Part shown: one piece after another, positions 31,001 to 42,600 of the stretch
Layout: every line of letters starts with the position of its first letter
How positions within the stretch are numbered: position 1 is the first letter of the stretch
From: Corallium rubrum
Lineage: Eukaryota; Cnidaria; Anthozoa; Scleralcyonacea; Coralliidae
Assembly: GCA_964035015.1 (NCBI GenBank)
Contig: OZ035997.1
Coordinates: forward strand, 10,639,473 to 10,703,472
Length of the DNA: 64,000 bases
Direction of reading: 5' to 3'
Position numbers and translations under genes: made by a program
The notes under the pieces: generated by a model
The model's input: only the letters and a program-made list of their open reading frames with translations
Told to the model about the DNA's origin: nothing
Databases searched by the model: none

Positions 31001-33830
31001 ACCTAGACGAATCTTAACAACCTAATCTTTTACTTAGACGAAATTTTCACCTATCATTTTTATTTCATCATTGTAAAGTATACCCATCTACAACCTACTG
31101 TACGAAGTCTTAACTCGAAATTCAAAAAAGAGGCGCTGCTATTGCGATTAGAAATCTTAAATTTGACGGCCTCCATTAAAATTTCCAAAGTGCACTCTAG
31201 TGTAACGCGAGAAGGCCTTTGACGTCATTTTCTTAACAACAAGATCTCATGCTGTAGACTTACTGTGGCATACAAGAGGTTGTCAGTGAATGAAGAATAA
31301 AATATTCCATCATTCCGTCAACGCACCGCAGTTATACAGGATTGTAGTAATGAATGTGATTATTCTGCAGGGATTGCGCAGCATATAAGCCCAATTGACA
31401 AATCGTAGGAGCAAATTGGGTTAGGTTTGTTCAGAGCATAACGCGCCGACACGCGATGATGATTCATAATTTGTTCCAATCAATTTTCCTGAAGATTTTT
31501 AGAGCGACCTTACTACAAACAAGTGTTTTTCAGCGTAGTAATGTACCTACTATTTGAAAGATTAACAAAACTCTGGAGGCAGAGCAGTCAGTGTCGAGGT
31601 CCAAGTGAACCGTCGGAAAATATTAAAGCGAATATTTCTTGTCTCCTCACACCATACCATGCCACCATGGTACATAGTAAGTTCCACTTTACTTTTATTT
31701 AAGATTATAAAATATATCATCATGTAAGTAAAGCAAACGACAATGAAGGTTGAATTTGATGTATAATTGTATGTATAAAATACATGTATGTACTAACAAT
31801 TCATTTAGTATTTTAATTAATACTTAAAAGAAATGCTATTAGATGTTACAAAATAGATAGCATATAAACAAACTCAATAAATATGCAGTCTGATTTGCAA
31901 AGCAACAAAGCGTAAATACTAATCTAAATATTTAGCGGTAGAAAACCTAAGAAATTTAACCAAAACAATTTTACAAGCTGAAGCAGTTCAGCACATTATT
32001 GATGCGCCAGCTTTGTGAGCCACATCAACAGACCATTCATGCAAATTGACAGAATTATATATACTGAGGCCAACTAGTTTTCTAACTTTTTCTTTTCTGT
32101 CACTGTATAATTTCCAACATGAGAAAAATGCTCTCAAACTTTGAATTTCTATGTACTTCACCATCTGGCGTCAAATACAAGCACAACATACAGATACAAA
32201 CGAGCCGCGCATCGTGAAAAACTTCTTCCTGTCTCTAGCAGACTAATGCTGTCTTTCTCAAGAAGAAACCACGACGTCAGAATTGAAATGTTGCAGCTAT
32301 ATAGAAAATTCAATGTACTTTTCTTCGGCAATATCTTGTTAGTATTGGGCGATTATCGATCTCGTCAGCCGGAGCAATACAGTCATCGTTCTGGCAAATT
32401 CCGAAACCAGATCTGTCAAAATGGGCTACCAATACTCCAAACATATATTGGATGATTCCGTTTCAATCCACAGTCAGAACAACAACTAAATGATGATGAA
32501 TTCGACATTTTTGTTGTCAAATTTTATGCGCTCTCGTTGTTTCTTCCTTCACAACCTTTCTCAGGTATCAGTATTCACAGTGAACGGAAAATTTTAATGG
32601 CGGACGCAATTTTCAGCATTTCAAACGTTTATAACTTTAAACCTATTGGTTTATATCGGTTCAAATTTTGTACACGGGGTATTTATATCCCAATAAAGTT
32701 CGTCAAAGTTAAATTTTCGCAAAATTTTATGCGATTTTTCGTCTTAGTGACACTTTAAAGTGTCAGGACGAGGAATACTAGATGCTTTGTTAATAGCAGT
32801 GTCTAACAGTATTGGAAGTTTGTAGTTACTTTAGTATTTAACAGGCAAATTTATAAGCATTTGACTCACTGTTTTACTATTATTGATGAAGTCGGATGAA
32901 GACTTGTTACTATAATATTGACGAAGATAATTCCTGTAGTTCCTGTTCACCTAGCATTTATGGTGTGCATTTTCAATAAGCTTGCGGGAGAGACTTGCCA
33001 AGGGTTTTCTATTTGACAAAGTCAAATTGTTTGGTATTTGAAAGAGTAGAATCATCTGAGATTGAAGTAAAATTATAATAAAGGGGCATGGTTTGGCCAG
33101 TTCTGATTCACACACAGAAATAATTATTTATTGGTTATAATCTACTATATTCTTTTATATTTTATATATACTTCAGTGTACTGACACTATACTGTACTTT
33201 GTGTAGACTTATGTGTGAAACAGATAATAAGTCATGAGCTTTTTTCTAAAATAAACAAAGAGAAGGATGATTCCAAACTATTATTTACTGCAGAAGTGCT
33301 TTCATTTCAAGATATTTTTGAAACATTTTCAATCTTTACTATACATTCATCATACCTCAATTATTATCTTGCATCATACAACTTTTTAGGTTTCATGCCC
33401 ATCTATGTCTTTACCTTATTAGATCCACACGGTGACTTATTTATGCACAAATCTCACTAGCTGATCTTGGCAGAAGACAAGATCAGCCTTTTTTTTTTGA
33501 GATGAGTGATCATACAGATGTTTATAAGATTTTAGTTTAATTGAAGCTATAGCGTAAGCCACTCTGGATAGTACAAACAATTTTATTGAAATTAATTTAA
33601 GTTTTCTCTAATACAGTACAAATGCACGCAAAGGACTAAAATGTCCAAAAATTTTAAACTGCTATCTTGCACCAGCAGTGGCTGGAGCACTGGCACGATC
33701 TTCCCTCCAATGCCCACAAATCAGGATTGCCGGTTTGAAACGTGGTTTGAAATTATCCATACTTCCAGGCTGATAGTTTGCTACATTCAAAATGTCGATG
33801 AAAGGAAACGTTTGTTTAGTTATACACTGA
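31001..33830. other. unassigned; possible first exon at 31658
   Basis: No gene is firmly supported. CCACCATGGTACATA followed by GTAAGT at 31658-31673 has a good start context and splice donor, but I could not join it in phase to another exon. A 10-bp stem hairpin followed by a T run lies at 33460-33498. Confidence 0.4.
33460..33498 (+). other. hairpin followed by T tract
   Basis: GCTGATCTTG and CAAGATCAGC form a perfect 10-bp stem around an 8-base loop (33460-33487), followed within one base by ten Ts. In animal DNA a T run can end RNA polymerase III transcription, so this might be the 3' end of a small RNA or of a SINE. No promoter boxes were recognised upstream. Confidence 0.35.
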
Positions 33831-33839
33831 TGGGTAAAA

Positions 33840-33966
33840 CTCGGGGCTTGCAGTGTTGTGCTTTTGGCTGTAAGAAGCGTAAAAAAGAAGGCAGCAGAAA
33901 TGATAGTGAAGGAAGCACTGACGATGAATCATCTCGTAAATGACAACAACCAAGAACGTTCCATTT
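33840..33966 (+). pseudogene. THAP-like zinc finger exon, broken
   Basis: From ATG at 33840 the frame reads MGKTRGLQCCAFGCKKRKKE and continues with an acidic Ser/Asp stretch, then hits TGA at 33941. The same frame resumes QPRTFH before a splice-donor-like GTAAGT at 33967. CCAFGC near the start, a basic patch, and an intron after an RTFH-like motif resemble the first exon of THAP-domain genes. The in-frame stop suggests decay. No second THAP exon with CxxH was found downstream. Confidence 0.4.
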
Positions 33967-33970
33967 GTAA

Positions 33971-35470
33971 GTGCAGTTTTTATTTTGTTGATTTTGTTAT
34001 ATCAGTTTATAATGGTTTTGAGACTCCTGGAAAAAATAAATCGTCATTTTTATTAATTATTTGCACAATTGCACCTACAAATACAGTGTGGAAGAACCTT
34101 ATCAGTCATATGTAAACTGCATGTCCTTCCTAAAGGTCTAGTACAAAAGAAAACTGAACTAAACTAACTTTATTTATACTGGATACTGATAACTCTATCA
34201 GTCAATGGCAGTCATGCATATCTAAACTGTTCTTCCTAGAGGTCCTGCAAGAGTCATCCCTCATTGGTCAGTGTTACTACAGGAGGAAACTGGAGTACTA
34301 TCCAGAAGAAATCTCTGGTGTTTGGTAGAGTCAAACTAGAAGCACTCCTAATGTACATCTAAGGTGAAATTTTAATCTGATAAGTGCGTCAAGTAGGAGT
34401 TAAACCGAGATTACAGGGTAACATCCTTAGTCTTAGATCTACAGTAATCGTGGATGCATAACTGGAAATACTTTTCTTGCTTTCAGCAAACTAGATAAAA
34501 TTTTAATCTGCTAAATGTACAGTAAATTTTAATCTGCCAAATGTACAGTAAAACTGCATTGATCGAGTATAGGAATCCAACTTGGGTGTAACTTCTTAAT
34601 GGCTAGTAAGATGCTCTAACCATAATAAACTACCACTAAGGCACTAATTCAAAATGTTATACAGTATGTACATATTTTGTTTGAGACAAGACTGTAGACA
34701 GAATGAATGTGTTGCTTAAACAAAAGTTGAATCGATAGTCGAATTGAAAATACTGCAAGGGACAAGGGCTTGGGCAAAATACACACTGTACTGTAACCAT
34801 AATAAAACCATCTGAACCGGCGGAAGATTAGCCCAAATTCGACAAAACTAAGTATCGTTTGTCACCTTATCACATTAGAAAGCAAATATACTACAAGACA
34901 AGTCAAGCACATTCTATCATGGCCATGAATTCATTTACTATTAGTCAATAACCAAACTTGGTTGTGAAAGTGTCCAACTTAAAATATTAACAGGAAGACA
35001 ATGAGCACAAGTCAGACTCAACCATGTTTCACCGAATTATAACCACAAAGAACTGAACAAACCGTTCCATTCAAGTTCGAATTCATGTGAACAGTATCAA
35101 CAGCGGGTAAGTTTATTAGTTTAAACAGACGCAGTTAATAGGACTTTTTGGGTTTAATCGGCATGAAATAAAGGAGCCCACTTTCTCCTAAAGCTTGCGT
35201 AGGTCGGAAAGGGGCTCTGACTCACAGGGTACTGAATCTCAGACTGGACTTGTGAAAACGATCTTTTTAGTAAAAACACTGCAACCGGTCTGAAGTCAGT
35301 CCGGCCTCATATATACACCCCTTAAAGGCGGTTTTCCACAAGGCGAAAAATGTCGCGCGAAGCGACATTTTCTTTTGTCTCGTAAGCTCTCGGGTGGAAC
35401 TAATTAGGTGGAAATAAACCGTTTTAGTTAGCTTGACATGCAAAAGAGACAAAAAGCTCTATTGGACTAG
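33971..35470. other. unassigned AT-rich sequence
   Basis: No gene is recognised. CTGAACTAAACTAACTTTATT near 34155 looks like a dispersed repeat. AATGTCGC/GCGACATT forms a small hairpin at about 35349-35370. The 3' untranslated region and poly(A) signal of the minus-strand TLDc gene begin near its right edge. Confidence 0.45.
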
Positions 35471-35625
35471 TTTAATGCTTTATTTCTTACAAAGAAAAAT
35501 ACAAAACCGTCGTCTAGCTACAAAAAATTGTCTAACTTTAAAGTATGCTAAAATGTTCATTGCCTGTCTTGTTTAATTATATAGTAGGCCTAATCCTGGT
35601 TATTTACAAAAGAAAGTGCTAAAGT

Positions 35626-36110
35626 TCAACGCAAGTAATAGACTTCGACTTGGTTTGGAAGAAATTTGTAGCTTCCTGCTAAAAGAGCCCGAACTTCTGC
35701 AGTTCCATAATTGTACTTTGGAGGCCGGTAAGTGTGACCAAAGTTACTGTAAGAGCCAGCAGTGGTATAGGCATTATCTCGAATGTGAAGATCATGACCG
35801 CCTCCAAATGTTGGTCCATAACTGGGATTGGTATAGATGGCGTTTCCGCTATTCCGATAAACGGGGGATTTGAATGGCGGCAAATTGTCTTTGTTGAGAA
35901 GGGAGAACAAGAAAGATTTAGTCGATGCTTTGTAAGCAGCCGATCCTAAAAATTCAAATATTAAAGCAAACCGTAAACAATAATAAACTGCAACTTCAAT
36001 GATTACCCTAATCATATCCCAAGGTCGGAGGAATATATCTCTCAGAAATAAGCTCCACATTATATATACATACACACACGTGTATGTATATATAATGTGG
36101 AGCTTATATA

Positions 36111-36171
<61 letters not shown>

Positions 36172-36603
36172 CATGCAACACACATATGTAAGTGACCAAG
36201 TAAGATCGCTGCATAGAATTGTTGGGATCCTTTGAAGTGAGTATATATAGCAATAAGTTGTGCGCACGTTGATCAGGCCTGTTCTTTAGTGCCGACGATG
36301 TCGATGGATGTTGGATAAAATATCAAAAGCGTTTGGCCAAGACTTTAGAATTGAAACTGATAGATAATTAGTATTCAAACCTCCCCAAGGTAGATCCGCG
36401 TATCCACCAAAGATGTAGTCTCCTACACGAACAATGGTTACGGTTGGTCCTTTGTAATCACATCTAGAATGAAAGTCAGCAGCCCTCCATCCATCTCGTG
36501 TGGCTCGATAGCAAAGACCCCAATCGTATTTATCACCTAACCATTCTTGAAGTTGTTCGACATAGTCGTTATTTCCTGCCAGAATTTGACGAATAAAGGG
36601 CAT
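35626..36603 (-). CDS. TLDc domain exons
   Basis: Exon 36603-36381 encodes ILAGNNDYVEQLQEWL, WGLCYRATRDGWRAADFHSR, KGPTVTIVRVGDYIFGGYAD. Exon 35945-35626 continues FLFSLLNKDNLPPF, YGPTFGGGHDLHIRDNA and ALLAGSYKFLPNQVEVYYLR. These are hallmarks of the TLDc fold (RDGW, GPT, FGGY, GPTFGGGHD, VEVF-like end). The split codon W-G-G-S across the intron is in phase. The domain appears complete, with no internal break. Confidence 0.93.
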
Positions 36604-39600
36604 CTAAAATTAGAAATGAATATACTGGTTAGGAACGGAGTTAGCCTGCTCGAGCAGGCTCTTGCAGGATCGAAGAAAAAGGAAAGAGCCTGCACGGACT
36701 CCATACAATTTTGAACATCCGCCCCCATTTGAGATAAAGCCAATCAAATAAATACATGTCAGACGTGTGCTTGTTCGTGTGTAACTGAACAAAGCAAATC
36801 AAATAGCATTTCTTTCTTGTCGACTGCGAGAAACTGATCAAACGGAAAATTTCCATTGTGCGTGCATATTGAATATTTTGTTATTCTTATCCTTAATATA
36901 TGGTTTGCATACTGGTATTTTTGGCAATTTTCTCTTCCTTTTTACAAGATTTACTGAACCATTGCAATAAGTACGCTGTTTCTTCGTTTCACTCCAAGTC
37001 TAATGATGGTTTGATTGTATACTATTTCGCATTTTCAAATTTCATTCGAAAATCCAATCTTTTGCCTCTTGAGATTTAAGTACACAACATCCAACTTCAT
37101 GAATAAGTTAATAACCCACTTTAAGATTGTATTTATGATTGACGTTATAAGACAAACCGACCAATGAGAATTTTGCGTCATGATTTAGGACGCAGATATC
37201 TAAAATTCTATAGCATCCGTGCAGGCTCTCCCTCTCTCCCTCCCTCTTTCTCGCAGGCTAGAACGGAGTAACTATATAGAACTACACTGTATAAGTAGCA
37301 ATTATATTACTAAACTAAGACGTACTGGATGGTTTTAGTAAAATTTCATAAACTATATAGTGCCAGTGTTACCAGCGATTACAAACACGAGAGGACAATG
37401 AAAATCACGAGGGCGTTAACCGAATGACTTGAGTGTGTGTAAAATTTAAATTCTTGCATGGGGAGTAAAACTTTAGTCAGTTTTAGTTACAGAAACTTAG
37501 TCTGAAACTAGATTTTTGAGCCTTCTCTATTTAATTGAATGTTTTACCCTGTTTCAGACTACAGAAAAGCACCCTGTCCTGCACTAAATAGAATAAGCCT
37601 TTAAAAACCATCCCAGGCCTAAAAACAATGTGTATACTGAATTAACCTGTTTAAAACCAAAACTAGCAAAAAACCGCATGTCAAGCAGCACATTTCCATG
37701 TACGCGAGGAGCTCCCACCCGGGAATAAAATGCTAAATAACGTATACAAATCAAGATTACGTTTGAAGGCAATTATTTTGTTAAACACTCTATAGTCATT
37801 TCAGATGATTTTTTCTTAAAATCTCGAAGTATTTTTCTATAGCATTCGAGGTTTAAAAAGGAATGGAATTTTGGGGTGAGGAAAGCCGTCTCTGAAATCC
37901 GAAACCAATACATGCATATGAGAGACAACAACATAATTAAGTGTTACCTTTGCTATTGCATAGTACCCCACCATATCCATTCTTGCAAGCACATTTGAAA
38001 CCACCTTCTTTCAAATCGGAGCAAGTCCCTCCATTTTTGCAAGGAGAAAGCTCGCAGGGCAATACTGCAAAAAAAGAAACAACAGTATTTTACTTAAAAA
38101 TAGTTAACGAAGTAAATAACAAATTAAAAAATAGATAAGATATATAAATCAATACCGAATAAAAAGACTTCTTTTCAAACATTTTAATATAAAAGTGAGC
38201 GATAAAAGATTTACACGACGTTTCGATGTCATCATAGCACATTATCAAGTGAATAAAAACTAAGTAAAACATGCCCTTATACACTAGAAACCCAAACGTG
38301 TTGTAAGAACACGCATTTTTGTCCGCTATAGTGACACGCCAAAAGCGTGTTCAACACGGCTTTGGCGTGTTGTAATACAAGCGTGTTCTGTGTAGAAGCG
38401 TGTTGCTAGAACACGTTATTGTGTTGTAACAACACGTCAATTTTGACACGCTAAAAGCGTGTTGTAATACAAGCGTGTTCTGTGTAGAAGCGTGTTGCTA
38501 GAACACATTACATTAAGTGTGTTGTAACAACACGTCAATTTTGACACGCTAAAAGCGTGTTGAACACTTCAGCGTGTTCCAAATTCACGTGTGTTGTAAG
38601 AACACACTATAACGTGTTACGGTAACACACATCATGTTTTCAGAACACGCACCCCAAAATGGCGTGTCACTATAGCGGACAAAAGTGCGTGTTCTAAATT
38701 AACACGTTTGGCGTGTTGTATTTGGCGTGTTGCAAGTTTTAGCGTGACACACTTGCCGTGTTGCAGCTCGGACATTTTTGGTGTGTTGCCGATCTCTGAA
38801 GGCGTGTTCTGCACCACAGACGTGTTGTGACCTGATGTGTTTCGTTCGAAGGCGTGTTCTGCACCACAGACGTGTTGTAACCTGGTGTGTTTCGTTTGAA
38901 GGCGTGTTCTGCTTCTAAATTTAAACGCACAAAACAGAATGGAGGCAAACAATATACATTTATTAATCTTATACTGATCTATAGTTCTGGAACATAATGC
39001 AAGACAGATGTGTCTTTCAAATGTCAAAGTTCAATCCTGCCAATTTTAGGCGTCCGTAAAATGTCGGAAGTATGTTTGGCCTGGTAGCCTTCGTTGATTT
39101 AGGGGCAATTTCTTGTGGAATATACGTCGGATAGTATTTTGTCACTTATCCCCAATCAAAAACAGCATCCTCCAGAAGTAGTGCAGTATTAAGTGTTTCT
39201 TTGTCATATTGGATATTAAACACAGTGTCAGCTGCCAACCACAGTTTCAGTAATCCTATGACAGTTCGACTTGTGACTAAATGGCATACAAGCATTTTCC
39301 ATCGTTTGAGTTTGAAAATTGATTCCTTGTCTGTTATCAATAGGCAGTGAGTACCCCAGCCAATGAGAGAACAGTACAAACTATATACAAACAAAAAGAA
39401 GATAGTGTAAATGAACAGTATATAAGTACTGTATACGTGTAAAAAATATTAAATCTTATAACATTTTAGCCTCCTCCGCAGGCATCTCAAATCAGAAACG
39501 GCAGGCTCAAGCTGCGAATGGAAGTCAGGGAAGGAAGACTAAGGTGAGGGAAAGGGAGAGGAGGAAAGGAAAAAAGGGGGGAGGGGAAGAGAAAAAGAAG

Positions 39601-42600
39601 AGATGCCTGCCAAAAATCGACAAGGTCATGGCGCATATAGCTTCGCGCATGATAATTCATGGTTGACAGGGGTAGGGAGCGGCAAAATAGACAAACGAAA
39701 AACAAACAACTGGGGTAGGGTTAGAACCTTTACTGTGTAAATATACCCGAATTTTTCGCGTCCCTCTCCCCAGTTCCCTAGCCTCCCTCGCCCACTAGTC
39801 CTCGCGCGCAGAAGAGGCAGAGAGACTAGAGAGTTGCCTGCGGAGGAGGCTAATAACATTTGTAGTGCTACGTCACTTCCGGTAAGCCTCGTGCGAGGCA
39901 CTAGCGAGGAGAGCACTAGTGAGGAAGGAGCAGAGAGATTGTAAGCGAACTTGAGTGAATAAACGAGTAAGAACGAAGATACAACATTGGCGACGAGGAT
40001 GGCGACGATGCCCATCGTAAACCCAATGCCTGCATTTGATCCTGACTCGGACATTGGAGCAAACATCGGCCCCAAATGGAAAATATGGATGGAAGACTTT
40101 GAGATGTACATTACCGCGAATGGCATTACAGATAAAGCCAAGAAGCGAGCGCTGCTTCTATATCAGGCAGGCGCTCGAGTCCGCGAAATCTTTCGACAAA
40201 TCCCCGATAATGGTGAGAACAACGACTATGACAAGGCGGTTGAGAAACTAAACGAATATTTCGAACCGCAAAAGCATCGATTGTACGAGGTGTACAAATT
40301 TCGCGAGGCACGACAAGACGCCAGTGAAACTTTAGACAAATATTACATACGATTGCGGACTTTATCTCCACGCTGTGAGTTTGCTGATCCAGATTTTGAA
40401 ATAATGGCCCAAATTGTCTTATGTGGCCGCTCGAGCCGACTCCGAAAGCAAGCTCTACGGGATCCCAAGTTGACGTTGAAAGACCTACTAGTCCTGGGCC
40501 GCCAATTTGAACGAAGTTGTCAACAAGCTACAGAGATCGAGGAACATACGAGAAACAATCAAACCGTCAGGGGCGTAGGAAGCGGGGGGGCCGGGGGGGC
40601 CGCGGCCCCCCCAATATTTTATAAAGGGGGGCCGGAATAGCTTTCGGCCCCCCCAAAAAATAATTGAATTTAAAAAAATTGCATTATAAGTGCGACTTCG
40701 ATTGCGCTGATCGGCCAATTAATAATAATAATCCATCCTGACTCACGGACAGCATAGACTCGCAAATTATAATGAAAGAATTAATGAAAGGGCCCAACGA
40801 AAAAGGTAGAAGAGACTCTGAAAATGCCATTTCCGACGATCTAGAGACTCCAAATTTTCAAAAATTTCCCGCTCGGCGCCAACCATGGTGGCGCCTCGTG
40901 GGAGTCGGCCCCCCTAACTTTATCAAGCTTTCTACGCCCCTGCAAACCGTTATGAACGAGGAGGTTGTTCTGGATGCTGTTCGCAACACCTCCGCTGAAG
41001 AGACACGGCCGAAAGGGGTTTGCAAGAACTGTGGTGGTGAATGGCCACACAACACGGGAATATGTCCAGCGAAGGGCAAAGAATGCCGAAATTGCTCAAA
41101 AACAAACCATTTTGCGAGAGTATGTCGATCTGCGCCTGCGGTGGCGCGAGGCCAGCAGCAAAATCGTGGACGATGGCAAGGACGTCATGAAAAGAAACCT
41201 ATTCGGCCCCTCAATGTCTCGGACAATGACAATGAATCAAGTGACTCAGACAATTATTGTTATGCAGTCAACAATCCAAAGGCAAAAAATCCTTACACAA
41301 AGGTGAAGATTAACAATCGAAATGTAAAGTTTACTGTTGACACTGGATCCAGCATAAACATAATCGATCAACAAACCTTTGAGCAGTTGGGGCAGTATAC
41401 GTTGTCCAAAACAAACATCCAAGCTTATGCATTTAATTCAAAGGTCCCTGTTGAAATGAATGGGAAATTTACTACCATCATGGAATCACGACGCAAAATT
41501 ACGGTGGCAACCATCTACGTCACAAAAGAAGACGGTGGTCGTCTTTTGAGTGGGTCAACTGCAGAAGAGCTAGGCTTAATCAGCTTGCACTTGAATGCGG
41601 TCCAAACAACCAAATCATCGCAAACATCACCGACGGGTACATCAATTAAAGATAGGGGAGTACAATGTGTAGTACAGAAGCATCCCAACGTTTTTCGTGG
41701 CCTCGGGAAACTACGACATCAAACCGTTGAACTGCTTGTTGACAAAGATGTAAAACCAGTTACTCAACGCCAACGTCGCATACCATTCCATCTGAGAGCT
41801 AAAGTCGATGCGGAGCTAAGCCGTTTACAAGATGAGGACATCATCGAACGCGTACCAGACACAGAAGCAACTGAATGGATATCACCAATCGTCATCGTGC
41901 CAAAGAAAGAGGATAAGATTCGTTTATGTATTGACATGCGAGCGGCCAACACAGCTATCAAACGCATTAGGCACCCCATACCAACTGTGCAGGACATTTC
42001 GCATGAATTAAATGGTGCCAAATTCTTCACAAAATTAGACCTTACGCAGGCATATCACCAACTTGAGTTAGCCCCTTCCAGCCGGCAAATCACAACATTC
42101 ATCACACATGCCAGACTGTATCGGTTTAAGCGTTTAAACTACGGCACAAATTCGGCAGCGGAGATCTTTCAACATGCGTTGCAACAAGTTTTGCATGACA
42201 TCCCAGGAGTCCGCAATATTGCCGATGACATTTTAGTCTTTGGATCGTCTTACGAAACACATAACAAAGCTTTGGATGAGTGTCTACATCGCCTTGACAC
42301 CCATGGTTTGACCCTCAACTTCGACAAATGTCAGTTTCTACAACCTCAGCTAGAGTTTTTGGACTCAATTTTTCAAAGGACGGAGTTCGTCCAGACCCTA
42401 AGAAGGTCTCTGCCTTGGCTAAGGCTGCTATGCCCACCACAGCAAGTGAGGTCCGAAGCCTCCTTGGCATGGCTAATTATAGCTCACAATTTATTCACAA
42501 CTTTGCCACTATCACAGAACCACTACGTCAACTCACCCACAAAGGAACACCCTTTACATGGAACCAGGAACATGACAACGCGTATACCACCCTTCGAGAG

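Noticed and set aside
31658..31673. First exon of a THAP gene (CCACCATGG...GTAAGT)
   Set aside because: It cannot be joined in phase to the THAP-like exon at 33840, which has its own ATG.
35626..36267. 213-residue minus-strand frame as one exon
   Set aside because: The N-terminal half comes from the TA microsatellite and intron; only 35945-35626 is exon, by the TTTTTAG acceptor and phase.
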